Source: Superficieibacter electus
GTDB taxonomy: Bacteria > Pseudomonadota > Gammaproteobacteria > Enterobacterales > Enterobacteriaceae
Direction of reading: 5' to 3'
DNA length: 57,749 bases
Assembly: GCF_002915575.1 (NCBI RefSeq)
Contig: NZ_PQGD01000029.1
Location: 1-57,749 of the forward strand
Positions 18,075 to 26,023 of the stretch are shown here, piece by piece (the first letter of the stretch is position 1; each line of letters begins with the position of its first letter). The position numbers and the translations under genes are program-made. Below the pieces are notes generated by a model that was not told the origin of the DNA, made no database searches, and saw only the letters and a list, made by a program, of their open reading frames with translations.

Positions 18075-18659
18075 TCATTGTCGATATAGCAACCCGCCTG
18101 GCTTGCTCTGTTCTTTGATAACATTTAGTACCACTGTGCCGATTACTTCATTCATCTCTTTCGACAGGGCTTCGCTGGTCTCAGCGGCGGCAGCATTGAC
18201 AGCCAACTTGCTCGAGAGGTGAGCGCCGGGATAGTTTCCGATGGTAAGCATGTCATCTTCACGACTGGCTTTAATGTCTTTCAGTGAAACCGGATCGTGA
18301 ACATCTGACTCACAGTCCGAACATTCAGACTTATCCACATTCTCGGTGGCAAGGCTACCAGTTGAATCCAACTTGATGCCCCACTGACTGCTTATATAGC
18401 CACCAGCAGCAAAGCCGCTATTCAGGGTCTGGAACGCTGACTTAACAGCCTGAGCGAGTTTAACGGCAACGTCACCAGCCTGGTCAGCATCGATCTGATG
18501 CAATGCACTGGATAGCACTGCTGACAGCGTTCGCTGCTCAATGGTTTCACCGTTCGCGGCAGTTGTGCCATGAATAGCGAAGCGTTCTGCTGCAATCCCT
18601 TCCTTCCGCATAAGCGCCTCTTTAACAATGGCTTCTACTCGTGGATCTAAGTCAGACAT
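18075..18659 (-). CDS. Unknown prophage cargo protein
   Basis: 194-aa protein I do not recognise. ATG 18659 (MSDLDPRVEAIVKEAL) follows AAAAGGAAC; a longer frame to 18713 has no ribosome site. The sequence is mostly alpha-helical, with an Ala-rich middle (about 70-110), a CSDC pair (near residue 127) and no signal peptide or membrane segment. It lies between the lipid A acyltransferase gene and cos, a place where lambdoid phages carry lysogenic-conversion genes. Confidence 0.6.
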   Translation of the reverse strand: MSDLDPRVEAIVKEALMRKEGIAAERFAIHGTTAANGETIEQRTLSAVLSSALHQIDADQAGDVAVKLAQAVKSAFQTLNSGFAAGGYISSQWGIKLDSTGSLATENVDKSECSDCESDVHDPVSLKDIKASREDDMLTIGNYPGAHLSSKLAVNAAAAETSEALSKEMNEVIGTVVLNVIKEQSKPGGLLYRQ

Positions 18660-18766
18660 TATTTTGTTCCTTTTAAATGTGAGCCTGTCGCACGGGAAAG
18701 CCGCCCGAGACAAGCGGTTTCCCCAGGCTCACTGCTGAAAGTGTCTCGTTGGTGCGCGTGCGATAC

Positions 18767-18783
18767 GCATAAAAAAGCCCCGC
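18767..18783. repeat. Direct repeat left of the acyltransferase gene
   Basis: GCATAAAAAAGCCCCGC is repeated exactly at 19998-20014, within a longer imperfect match. The two copies bracket the acyltransferase gene. Confidence 0.6.
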
Positions 18784-18795
18784 ATATGCAGGGCT
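18771..18795 (-). terminator. Terminator after acyltransferase gene
   Basis: The minus strand folds as AGCCCTGC-atat-GCGGGGCT followed by TTTTTT, just downstream of the 18829 stop. Confidence 0.65.
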
Positions 18796-18828
18796 GCTAT
18801 CGTTTAGCCTGGGTTGACCAAACCATGC

Positions 18829-19809
18829 TCATTTTTTACTGTAAAAAGATTCTCTTCCAGGAGGACGGGTCTTAAATCGACGATGCAACCACATATATTG
18901 CTCCGGTGCTAACCTGATTGCCTCTTCAATTGTCTGATTCATTCTCGTGGCGACAAACTCCTTTTCCCTGCCAGCCAGTTCTTCACTGATATCCGCTAAA
19001 ATAATCAGCTCATATCCTTTCTGATCTGGCAGGCGTCGCGGAACAAATGGAACTACCGCCGGACGAGCACCTCTGACAAGCATGTAGCTACCTGCTGTCG
19101 TTGCAGCATCAGGGACCTGGAAAAATGGCACAAATACACTGTTCTGCGCACCATAGTCATGGTCTGGCGCATACCAGATGATTTCATCCTGCTTAAGGGC
19201 TCGAATCATTCCCTTCAGATCATAGCGGTCCAGCATCGTTTTATTAGAACGCAGACGACCGCGTGTCTGTAACCAGTCAAACAACGCATTGTTGTTTGGC
19301 CTGTAAACACCAATTCCAGGATTAAGCATACCGAAAATACGTGCACCAAGCTCAAGCGTCAGGAAGTGCATACCAATGAGAAGCACTCCACGCTGACCCG
19401 ACCGGGCTTTTTCCATATGCTCATAGCCCGTAACCGTAAACCATTTACGTATTCTTGCATCGGACCAGAACCAAGCCATACCTGTTTCAATGACCCCCAT
19501 ACCGACTGACTCAAAATTTTTGATGAGCAGTTTTTCCTGCTCATCTTTTGCCAGATCGGGAAAGCAAAGCTCCAGGTTTCTGCGCGCAATGTTTACGCGG
19601 CGTGACATTATTCGCAGACCCAGTCTACCCAGACCACATCCGATCCGGCATAAAAGAGGGTAAGGAAGCAGAACAAGACAGCGAAGAATGAGTATTCCAA
19701 GCCATAACAGCCAGTAGCGGGGGCGAAAGAAAGAAAGCGAAAATTCTGGCAATCTGGTCATTGAGTTAAGCGAGTCCCTTTTGTCAACAATCGCGACTGT
19801 ATGGAGCAT
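18829..19809 (-). CDS. Phage-borne lipid A acyltransferase (LpxL/LpxP family)
   Basis: 326-aa (or 310 aa from ATG 19761) inner-membrane acyltransferase that would add a secondary acyl chain to the Kdo2-lipid A precursor. It has an N-terminal membrane anchor after [11 protein letters not shown] (about residues 28-60), the catalytic HX4E motif HFLTLE (about 160), [17 protein letters not shown], and the family end [18 protein letters not shown]. By recall it is closer to cold-shock palmitoleoyl transferase LpxP than to LpxM. All core motifs are intact, so it is probably active. Carried as cargo between lysis genes and cos, it could change the lysogen's LPS. Confidence 0.9.
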   Translation of the reverse strand: MLHTVAIVDKRDSLNSMTRLPEFSLSFFRPRYWLLWLGILILRCLVLLPYPLLCRIGCGLGRLGLRIMSRRVNIARRNLELCFPDLAKDEQEKLLIKNFESVGMGVIETGMAWFWSDARIRKWFTVTGYEHMEKARSGQRGVLLIGMHFLTLELGARIFGMLNPGIGVYRPNNNALFDWLQTRGRLRSNKTMLDRYDLKGMIRALKQDEIIWYAPDHDYGAQNSVFVPFFQVPDAATTAGSYMLVRGARPAVVPFVPRRLPDQKGYELIILADISEELAGREKEFVATRMNQTIEEAIRLAPEQYMWLHRRFKTRPPGRESFYSKK

Positions 19810-20121
19810 CTTTCTGATTGTAATGAAATATGTGAAATTATTGCATCATTCCAGTTTAGTTATCTTATAAAAAGTCGGAAGATGTGGTTTATCTTTTTTT
19901 GCGATGTGGTTAACGTATCGCTGATTTTATACAGTTGCTCAAGCCACTTTTCCCGGAATGCTCATTAAAGTATCTTTTCGATGCTCGCGTACGCTGTGCA
20001 TAAAAAAGCCCCGCTATGCGCAAGTTGAGTTCAAAACAAATACATAAGCAGATGTTATGAGATGATTGCTTTCCGTTGTACATAGAGAGATATTGGCACC
20101 TCTTACCAATGGGGAACTATC
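19810..20121. other. Intergenic region with divergent starts
   Basis: AT-rich gap between the acyltransferase gene (minus) and the small membrane protein gene (plus). It holds the right-hand copy of the 17-bp direct repeat at 19998-20014. Promoters for both genes probably lie here, but no clear -35/-10 pair stands out. Confidence 0.4.
19998..20014. repeat. Direct repeat right of the acyltransferase gene
   Basis: Second exact copy of GCATAAAAAAGCCCCGC (first at 18767-18783). The flanking bases TACGC and TATGC are also partly shared, so both may derive from one terminator duplicated when the cargo gene entered. Confidence 0.6.
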
Positions 20122-20367
20122 ATGACTTTGAAAACCAATCTTTTTCAGGGATGGTTTATCGGTGCGACCATCTTCACCTGCTTTACCACCGGTAACTATA
20201 TTAGCGAGCAATACTTCGAAGGCTCACAGATACCATGGCTGTTTACCGCTGTGGCGGCATTGATTATTAACTGGTGGGGATGTGCAATCATTAAAGACTT
20301 CAGCGCCACGCCATCAGAAGAAGCCACCCCATCCGACAACCCTTCGGAATTGAAAACGCAGCTTTGA
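20122..20367 (+). CDS. Small two-helix membrane protein
   Basis: 81-aa protein on the strand opposite to the lysis operon. ATG 20122 follows GGGGA. Two hydrophobic segments (about residues 8-27 and 37-57) and a polar tail rich in Ser/Glu/Pro suggest an inner-membrane protein. I do not recognise a family. Because it is transcribed against the late genes it may be expressed in the lysogen. Confidence 0.5.
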   Translation: MTLKTNLFQGWFIGATIFTCFTTGNYISEQYFEGSQIPWLFTAVAALIINWWGCAIIKDFSATPSEEATPSDNPSELKTQL

Positions 20368-21082
20368 TTTTGGAAACTGATAAGCATCATCAGGCGCACT
20401 CATAAATGCGCCTTGTGATGCCAGCTACACTCTCGCAGTGGCCGCGCTCATGCCCTTGAGTTCGTCAACCCGGTTCGTCTCTGCTCCCCGTTGGCTCAAA
20501 CCAGTGCGTGATTGGCTGTCACGTGGTGAAACCAGTACTTCTTTTCTTATTAACCCTTACCAGAAGTAAAGCTGGCTCTTACGCGGAGACTCGGGGCCGC
20601 ATCATAACTGCGGCTTGCAATGACGGTCTCACCGTTTAACTACTTCATTCACTATTCACCTCTGAAAAATTCAAAACTGTATCTATAAACCATCAGAAAC
20701 TAATACAAACGGCGTTTCATTTAACAAAGTAAAGATACAGTTCGTGCTTATTTTTTAATAACAGTATCTATTTGCTCAGATTACTTTATGCTTCACTTGT
20801 TCTTTGTAACGATGACCACTTGGTCTCCCTTCTGAAGTTCCTGGATTTCACTTTGGAAGGGAAATTTTTTGCGTCTGAACCAGGACTAATCCCAATCGCA
20901 TCTTTTCCCGCTTGTCACATAGGCCTCTTAAACCAGACTTTCTCCGTGCTACTGCCCAGGGCAACCGAAGCTGTGCCAACTGCCAGGTGTATTGCTTCAG
21001 TCACTGAGTAGTCACAGTCAACGTTAGTCAAAGCATAAAATGAATTACTCCTGCCCCTTGCCCTCTTAATGAGGGCTTTCTT
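20368..21082. other. Gene-poor gap upstream of Rz
   Basis: No convincing gene. A 79-codon plus-strand frame at 20772-21011 lacks a ribosome site. Near the right end GCCCTC-ttaat-GAGGGC-TTTCTTTT (about 21057-21080) could terminate plus-strand transcripts before the convergent Rz gene. Confidence 0.4.
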
Positions 21083-21547
21083 TTATCGCAGACATTGCTC
21101 ACGAACGTACTGCTGCAACCCGGTCAGTTGCTTTGTCACAGTTTCAATTCGCTCTCTGAGGGTGAAATAATCCCGTTCAGCGGCGTCAGTAAGTCGGGGG
21201 CCGGTGCCATCATCCACGCTGGTGGTGCCGGGCGCTCCGTTCGCTCCGCAGGTGGCGTTGAGTTGCAGCCGCTTACGGCCAGCAGCAACATCACGTTCAA
21301 GCTGGTCAATAGTCGCTTTGGCATCTGCCAGTTCTCCGTAGTATTTCGCATCGAGTGCGGCGACGTCGCGCTGGCGCACCTTCATATCATTAATGGTGTC
21401 GTTCGCCAGCAGCAGGTCGCCCTTCGCTTTATCGCGCTGCTCTTTATAGGCAATGGCATTATCGCGGTAGTGACTGACCGCCCAGCCAAGCGCCACCAGC
21501 AGGCCAGCGATAACCAGCGCGCCGATAAGTTTCGCTTTAAAGGTCAT
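21083..21547 (-). CDS. Rz: Inner-membrane spanin subunit Rz
   Basis: 154-aa i-spanin. It has an N-terminal anchor (about residues 8-27) and a long periplasmic coiled coil (about 35-95 and 115-150). It would join Rz1 to fuse inner and outer membranes in the last step of lysis. It starts 11 bases inside the 3' end of the endolysin gene and contains Rz1 in another frame. Confidence 0.92.
   Translation of the reverse strand: MTFKAKLIGALVIAGLLVALGWAVSHYRDNAIAYKEQRDKAKGDLLLANDTINDMKVRQRDVAALDAKYYGELADAKATIDQLERDVAAGRKRLQLNATCGANGAPGTTSVDDGTGPRLTDAAERDYFTLRERIETVTKQLTGLQQYVREQCLR
21136..21324 (-). CDS. Rz1: Outer-membrane spanin lipoprotein Rz1 (nested in Rz)
   Basis: 62-aa lipoprotein in a different frame wholly inside Rz. 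It has a signal ending in lipobox AVSGC and a short, Pro-rich mature part ([15 protein letters not shown]), the standard Rz1 signature. The start is ATG 21324; an upstream codon at 21351 is less likely. Confidence 0.88.
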   Translation of the reverse strand: MPKRLLTSLNVMLLLAVSGCNSTPPAERTERPAPPAWMMAPAPDLLTPLNGIISPSESELKL

Positions 21548-22040
21548 TTTCACCTTCCGCCAGGCACATGGAACGCTCCATCTCGCGCCGGTTCTGCAGT
21601 CCCTTCCATTTCATGCCACCAGCGTAAACCCAGCGGCGCATCTCTTCGCACGCACCGGCATGGTCGCCCTTATTGAGTTTCCGCAGCAAAGTGGATTTAG
21701 AAAACGCATCAGAGCCGACGTTAAACACAAAGCTGTAGAGCGCGGCGCGCTGATACTCGCCCACCGGCACCTTTACCAGCTGATCAACGGTGCGCTTTGC
21801 CGGTTGCAGGTCTTTCCACAGCAGGGCATCACATTCCCTGTCGGTATAGGTTTTGTGCCGGACGATATCGCGCCCGGTGTGACCGTCGCACACACTCCAG
21901 ACACCCGCCACATCTTTGTAGGCTACATACTTTCGCCCTTCCACACCGTCATGACCACCAAGAAAAATAGTGGCGATGAGCATCGCACCGCCGCCCGCAG
22001 CAGCGATGAGTTTATTACGCAGACTGCTGGTCATTGGCAT
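21537..22040 (-). CDS. R: SAR endolysin (GH24 lysozyme)
   Basis: 167-aa muramidase. A weakly hydrophobic Gly/Ala-rich N-terminal segment (about residues 12-30) with no cleavage site is a signal-arrest-release domain, so the enzyme reaches the periplasm by Sec and stays tethered until holin action. The catalytic E-8aa-D-5aa-T pattern is present ([14 protein letters not shown]...T), and Cys residues such as in WSVCDG may take part in thiol control. Start ATG 22040 follows GGAG. Close to phage 21/P1-type lysozymes. Confidence 0.92.
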   Translation of the reverse strand: MPMTSSLRNKLIAAAGGGAMLIATIFLGGHDGVEGRKYVAYKDVAGVWSVCDGHTGRDIVRHKTYTDRECDALLWKDLQPAKRTVDQLVKVPVGEYQRAALYSFVFNVGSDAFSKSTLLRKLNKGDHAGACEEMRRWVYAGGMKWKGLQNRREMERSMCLAEGENDL

Positions 22041-22041
22041 A

Positions 22042-22281
22042 TCAGTCATCTCCAACTTTTACCGTCGGGCCGTATTTCTCCAGCGCCCTGACCTGGGCAT
22101 TGGCGACCTTTCGTTTGAAGTACCAGTTAATAAGCCCGGTGATGACAATGCCCGCGATACCAGCCAGCACGCCGACGGCACTCCATTCATCAGGGCTCAG
22201 TTTTGTCAGAACACCGTTCAGGATGGTGCCGCCGGAAGTGCCGAGCGCGACACCGGTTACGAGTTTGCTCATATGGGACAT
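22042..22281 (-). CDS. S: Pinholin S (phage 21 type)
   Basis: 79-aa two-TM holin. It begins MSHMSKLVTG: the two Met starts four codons apart mirror the MKSMDK dual start of phage 21, where the longer form is an antiholin. TM1 (residues about 8-27) is weakly hydrophobic and TM2 (about 34-56) has AGIAGIVITGLINW. GGAGG lies just upstream of ATG 22281. Pairing with a SAR endolysin matches the pinholin strategy of depolarising the membrane to release the enzyme. A longer frame to 22485 runs into the RNA repeat and is rejected. Confidence 0.9.
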   Translation of the reverse strand: MSHMSKLVTGVALGTSGGTILNGVLTKLSPDEWSAVGVLAGIAGIVITGLINWYFKRKVANAQVRALEKYGPTVKVGDD

Positions 22282-22326
22282 GTCTCTCACCTCCGCTTGG
22301 GGGAAGTGTTTCAGGGGAAAATGGAT

Positions 22327-22485
22327 AAAAAAAAGCCTGCACTGCAGGCTTGTGAGATATTTTTTTGGCTTGTGGTGCCGGGTGCCTCCCGGTAAGTTCG
22401 AGCCAGCGACTGAAACTTGCGTGTTAGGTTGTCTTACTGTTAACCGGTTGCTGATTACGCCCCTCCGCTCAGGGGGATTCACCAC
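22327..22485 (-). ncRNA. Structured RNA repeat, unit A
   Basis: Closed by GTGGTG (22372) and CACCAC (22480-22485). Inside are hairpins CCGGG-tgcct-CCCGG, AAGTT...AACTT and CCCCT-ccgctc-AGGGG. On the minus strand it ends in a terminator, AGCCTGC-agt-GCAGGCT-T8. It is the copy nearest the holin gene, in the late leader downstream of Q. Function unknown. Confidence 0.6.
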
Positions 22486-22570
22486 AAAAGAATCTTATAC
22501 CGTTTCGCTGTAATCGCCTGTTTTTGAGGATATAAACGGCACTCTATCGCACAATATGTCAATGATGGCT

Positions 22571-22742
22571 AAAAAAAAGCCTGCTCGTAAAAGCAGGCAA
22601 AAGGGTTTTTTATTACCAAGATGAGCGTGGTGCCGGGTGCCTCCCGGTAAGTCCTAGCCAGCAACTTGAACTTGCGTTCTGATAACGAACAATAAACAGC
22701 CATAGATGCTGATACGCCCCTCCGCTTAGGGGGATTCACCAC
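22571..22742 (-). ncRNA. Structured RNA repeat, unit B
   Basis: Second copy, 255 bases from unit A. It keeps the closing GTGGTG/CACCAC pair, the CCGGG-tgcct-CCCGG and CCCCT...AGGGG hairpins, and a minus-strand terminator GCCTGCT-tttacg-AGCAGGC-T8 at 22571-22598. The middle arm differs in sequence but can still pair (AAGT...ACTT). The DNA to its right (AAAGAATCTTAT, then TTTCGCTGTAATCGCCTGTTT) is shared with unit A and may hold a promoter. Confidence 0.6.
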
Positions 22743-22825
22743 AAAAGAATCTTATCCCATTTCGCTGTAATCGCCTGTTTATGAGGCTAAAAAAGGCACC
22801 CTACCGCACGATGTGTTAAAGATGG

Positions 22826-22999
22826 CTAAAAAGCCTGCTTGTAAAAGCAGGCCAGAAGTAGCAAAGCAAATATGACTGTCGATGTAATTGGTATGTGGTG
22901 CCGGGTGCCTCCCGGTGGATCTGCCCCAGTCAGCAGATCCGCGATGTTGAATAATCAATGACCTTACTGGTAGCCCCTCCGCATAGGGGGATTCACCAC
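22826..22999 (-). ncRNA. Structured RNA repeat, unit C
   Basis: Third copy, 268 bases from unit B and nearest to Q. Both outer hairpins and the closing stem are kept. Its middle arm is a perfect 8-bp stem, GGATCTGC-cccagtca-GCAGATCC, unlike A and B in sequence but at the same place, which is a covariation-like sign of selected structure. The terminator GCCTGCTT-ttac-AAGCAGGC lies at 22833-22852. Confidence 0.6.
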
Positions 23000-23174
23000 T
23001 CACTAATTAACAGCCGAGAAACGGATTTCGTCAATGTCGATGGCGTCAAATTTCCGCTTACTGGTACGGAGCGGCCCGCCTAAGCGAGCCCCATAATAAA
23101 AGCCATACGATAGCGGCTGTTTTTATGCTCTGGTATTGTGGATTTGCCAATACATACACCATTAAGGAACCATA
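23000..23174. other. Gap between RNA repeat C and the next gene
   Basis: Short non-coding stretch holding the start signals of the 23175 gene (AAGGAACC before ATG). A late promoter for the Q-controlled operon may lie in or near it on the minus strand, but I could not place it. Confidence 0.3.
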
Positions 23175-23633
23175 ATGTCCGATTACGACAATCTGCTACA
23201 AGTCATTCGAATGCGGGTTTGCAACAACAGGAACATGTCTCCATCAGCATATTACAAAGACAGTACCCAGGATAACCAGATCCGTAATAGAACGGCACTG
23301 ATATACATTCTTGAAATGATTCTTCATCAGCACAGACTCAAGCATGCAACTATTTTCAACCCTCTTGAGGGACCAGCTGCGTTGCATCATCTGATTTTTA
23401 TGAAGACCAGGTGGTTTCCAGGAGATATAAGGAAATTATCTTTTGAGGATTCCCTGTTTGTTATTCAGGATGAAATAAAAATTGAAAATCTCACTGATGA
23501 AGCACAGTCGGCATTAAAAATTTTAGAACTGCCTAACTTCTCAGTTACTTTTGAGCATTTGCCGGAGAAGGACTGGGACTACATGGAAAACTCAATTCAC
23601 CTTCAAAACCTAAAGATGAAAGCTTCTCAATAG
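23175..23633 (+). CDS. Phage protein resembling the ECs1072 family
   Basis: 152-aa protein on the strand opposite the late operon. ATG 23175 follows AAGGAACC. No signal peptide or membrane segment; mixed helical content with an acidic C-terminal half. By recall it resembles ECs1072-type proteins of enterobacterial prophages, whose function is unknown. It is lower in GC than the neighbouring late genes and is followed by a strong terminator, so it may be expressed from the lysogen. Confidence 0.55.
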   Translation: MSDYDNLLQVIRMRVCNNRNMSPSAYYKDSTQDNQIRNRTALIYILEMILHQHRLKHATIFNPLEGPAALHHLIFMKTRWFPGDIRKLSFEDSLFVIQDEIKIENLTDEAQSALKILELPNFSVTFEHLPEKDWDYMENSIHLQNLKMKASQ

Positions 23634-23781
23634 AGTCATTCACTTCATTTAGCCGCTCTTCAAGAGCGGCTTTTTCTTTGAGCAGATTGTTGTAACAGGC
23701 GACATGCAGTCGCTGTTGAGAAAGCCATTGCTCAAGCTCTTCAGTATTCATTCCTGGGTTGAAAAGATAAGGTTGCTGCAT
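23545..23781 (-). CDS. Small coiled-coil protein overlapping the convergent gene
   Basis: 78-aa frame with GGGGA before ATG 23781. It has a predicted coiled coil (residues about 28-58, NNLLKEKAALEERLNEVND) and a Ser/Pro-rich end. Its 3' part overlaps the end of the 23175 gene tail to tail, and it also spans that gene's terminator. Similar short coiled-coil proteins occur next to Q in lambdoid phages; function unknown. Confidence 0.5.
   Translation of the reverse strand: MQQPYLFNPGMNTEELEQWLSQQRLHVACYNNLLKEKAALEERLNEVNDSIEKLSSLGFEGELSFPCSPSPSPANAQK
23651..23676 (+). terminator. Terminator for the 23175 gene
   Basis: AGCCGCTCTT-c-AAGAGCGGCT is a perfect 10-bp inverted repeat followed by TTTTCTTT. 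The same bases code for the helix KAALEERL on the minus strand. Confidence 0.7.
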
Positions 23782-23798
23782 ACATTTCCCCTGAAATG

Positions 23799-23824
23799 CA
23801 AAAACCCCGCCGAAGCGAGGTTTT
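23799..23824 (-). terminator. Terminator downstream of Q
   Basis: The minus strand reads AACCTCG-cttcgg-CGGGGTTTTT between the Q-like gene and the coiled-coil gene; a UUCG-type tetraloop strengthens it. It would stop the early transcript unless antitermination is active. Confidence 0.6.
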
Positions 23825-23881
23825 GATGTTATGCGTTATTGCCGTGTGACAACTCATAGCAGAATAATTGCGGTTTTGTAA

Positions 23882-24295
23882 TTACACAACCCTTTTAAGC
23901 CTCACTGGAAGAACATTTTCTTTTCGGCATTCCCGGTCCATCTCAAGCTTGATATCGAGAGTGCACAAGCATCCCTGAATAAAGCTTTCCGCCGACTGCA
24001 GGCGCACTGAAACGTGATTATGGGAAATACCCAGTTTGGCGGCCATTGCTCGCAACGTCATATTTTCGATGTAATGCCATTCAAGCAGCGCACAAAGGTA
24101 TTCATCGTGCTTTCTGAGGCGGATCATTGCCTCGTTGATAAACATCCCGTCATCATCACAGCATGACGGACGCCCGGCCCTGCTGGCAGGAAGCAGGCTA
24201 GAAAGGCCCGCCGCAATGCGTGGATAGCCGATATTTCCTTTTCCGCTTGCTGCCCATACTCCCCAGCGTTCAAGTACCATCTGAACATCACGCAT
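23882..24295 (-). CDS. Q: Late antiterminator Q-like protein
   Basis: 137-aa late-gene regulator. The C-terminal half has a sigma region-4-like helix-turn-helix (ENMTLRAMAAKLGISHNHVSVRLQ is the core, about residues 78-100). The N-terminal part has the VLERWGVWAASGKGNIGYPR motif common in lambdoid Q-type antiterminators of the phage 82/21-like group. It is the last gene of the early-right operon, immediately after rusA (one-base overlap) and upstream of the lysis genes. Confidence 0.85.
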   Translation of the reverse strand: MRDVQMVLERWGVWAASGKGNIGYPRIAAGLSSLLPASRAGRPSCCDDDGMFINEAMIRLRKHDEYLCALLEWHYIENMTLRAMAAKLGISHNHVSVRLQSAESFIQGCLCTLDIKLEMDRECRKENVLPVRLKRVV

Positions 24296-24660
24296 TAGGC
24301 CGCCCTCTCATTTGTTGAAATTAAAATCTGCCCTGTCTCACCCCAGCGCTTGGTTACCCGCACAGCCCAGATATGTGCATCATCTGTAAACAGAGCATCC
24401 ATAAGTGCCTTGAGCATGTTGTCTGCATCGGGCTTTTGCTGGTGCGCCTGACCTTTCATCGCTGCGCGTTTCTTCTGGCTCCAGCTGGCAGGCATGGGAA
24501 TGACAAATGTGATGTGCCCGCCAGTTTCCGGCATCACCAGCCCGTTCAGGCGAACTTCATCGCAAAAAGCCCGGTAGCGCAGAACCACATCCCGTTTTTT
24601 CCATTTATCTGCACGCGTCATGCGCGGCTTACCCATTGGAATAATATTAAAAATCTGCAT
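24295..24660 (-). CDS. rusA: RusA-type Holliday junction resolvase
   Basis: 121-aa homodimeric endonuclease that resolves Holliday junctions and branched phage DNA. The catalytic acidic triad is visible: the two Asp of KPDADNMLKALMDAL and the following Asp in FTDDAHIW. N-terminal IPMGKPRMTR and MPASWSQKKR also fit the family. It overlaps the helicase gene 3' end by 14 bases and Q by one base. Confidence 0.93.
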   Translation of the reverse strand: MQIFNIIPMGKPRMTRADKWKKRDVVLRYRAFCDEVRLNGLVMPETGGHITFVIPMPASWSQKKRAAMKGQAHQQKPDADNMLKALMDALFTDDAHIWAVRVTKRWGETGQILISTNERAA

Positions 24661-26023
24661 ATGTCGACTGGCTCCCTTTCGAATAGCGACGCGCCTGAGC
24701 CCTTACTTGTGGCGCAGTTCTGGCTTTTGCCTCATCCTGATCGATAGGGAGGAAATGACCGTTGAAGAACCGGCGATACACTGTGCCCAGCTCGCCATTT
24801 CGCTGTTTGGTGATGTTGATCTCAGCGATACCTTTTGCCGGAGATTCTGGGTTATAGACCTCGTCACGATAGAGCATCATAATTAAGTCAGCGTCGGCCT
24901 CAATTTCACCGGAGTTTTTAAGGTCAGAGTTCATTGGGCGTTTGTTCGGGCGTGATTCAACGCCGCGCGAAAGCTGGCTAAGCGCAATAACAGGTGTCTT
25001 GTTCGCTTTCGCCAGGCGCTTGAGTCCTTTGGAAACGTCGCCAACAGCCAGATCGTACCGCGCTGTGCTTTGGATTTTGATAAGTGCCAGATAGTCTACT
25101 ACCACCAGCGCGATTTCCGGATGAGCCATTTTCCAGCGGGTTGCGGTACGGGAAATTTGCTCTACCGTCAGATCGTTGGCATCGACCATCCAGATATTAC
25201 GTCCAGTAAGGCGAGCTACACCTGTCGTGAGACGTGCCCAGTCTTCATTTTCAAATCGGTCAACAGCTTTTAAACGCGAAACAGGCATTCCACCAGCCGC
25301 GGAAACCATACGCTCGCCGATCTGAATATTGGCCATTTCCATGCTGAAAAAAAGTACGCCATGCCCCTGCTCAGACACTTTGTCAATAATGTCCAGCGCC
25401 AGCTCCGTTTTGCCCATCGAAGGCCGTGCAGCGATAAACACCAGATCGGTGATATCAATACCCCCAGTTTTTACATCCAGATCTTCAATGCCGGTAAGCA
25501 GCGAGCGCCCTTCTTCCAGCCCTTGCATTCTTGCTTCCACACGTGAAACGACTTCAGGCAGTAATTCATCAATATGAACGGGGTTCACGCTTTCGCCATT
25601 GATATCAATGACGGACATAATCTGCTTTGCTGACTCCATTGCCGCAACTGCCGCAGCACCATTGGTAGCCTCACGCATGGCTGCTAACGCTTCTGTCATA
25701 GCTTTCTCAGCGTCGCGGATTGCTGCATTACGGATCAGGATTAATACGTATGAACCCAGCGCTGATTTTGCCCAGGGAATATTTGATGCGGACATAATTA
25801 CCGCACTCAGTGCCGGAAGTGTCTCGCAAAGTAGTAACGGATCAATAATCCCATTACGTGCCTGTCCGCAAATTCCTCGATAAATTTCACGGTACTGGTG
25901 AACCGAAAAAACGCTCGCAGGCATGCGTGACAGGATATCCAGTACCTCTGGATCTGCACCCCGCAGGCAAATCGCGCCGATAACAGCGCCTTCAAGATCG
26001 TCATTTCTCCAGACCTGGCTCAT
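24647..26023 (-). CDS. DnaB-like replicative helicase
   Basis: 458-aa hexameric 5'-3' helicase for phage replication. An N-terminal DnaB-type domain (residues about 8-105) precedes the RecA-fold domain with Walker A ARPSMGKTEL (about 210) and Walker B VVVDYLALI, then LSQLSRGVESR and the Arg-rich tail. Such genes make the phage independent of the host DnaB. It overlaps the dnaC-like gene by four bases. Confidence 0.95.
   Translation of the reverse strand: MSQVWRNDDLEGAVIGAICLRGADPEVLDILSRMPASVFSVHQYREIYRGICGQARNGIIDPLLLCETLPALSAVIMSASNIPWAKSALGSYVLILIRNAAIRDAEKAMTEALAAMREATNGAAAVAAMESAKQIMSVIDINGESVNPVHIDELLPEVVSRVEARMQGLEEGRSLLTGIEDLDVKTGGIDITDLVFIAARPSMGKTELALDIIDKVSEQGHGVLFFSMEMANIQIGERMVSAAGGMPVSRLKAVDRFENEDWARLTTGVARLTGRNIWMVDANDLTVEQISRTATRWKMAHPEIALVVVDYLALIKIQSTARYDLAVGDVSKGLKRLAKANKTPVIALSQLSRGVESRPNKRPMNSDLKNSGEIEADADLIMMLYRDEVYNPESPAKGIAEINITKQRNGELGTVYRRFFNGHFLPIDQDEAKARTAPQVRAQARRYSKGSQSTYADF

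Noticed and set aside
17900-18124. 74-codon minus-strand ORF across cos and the Fur-like site
   Set aside because: It runs through the cos-like repeats, has low-complexity Arg/Gly stretches and no ribosome site.
20772-21011. 79-codon plus-strand ORF
   Set aside because: No ribosome site, no family resemblance and unusual composition for this phage.
22327-22999. CRISPR array
   Set aside because: Only three units at 255-268-base spacing, with long conserved parts and no short spacers; no cas genes nearby.
22779-23003. ORF over RNA repeat unit C
   Set aside because: The frame is not conserved in units A and B, while hairpins are; the region reads better as structured RNA.
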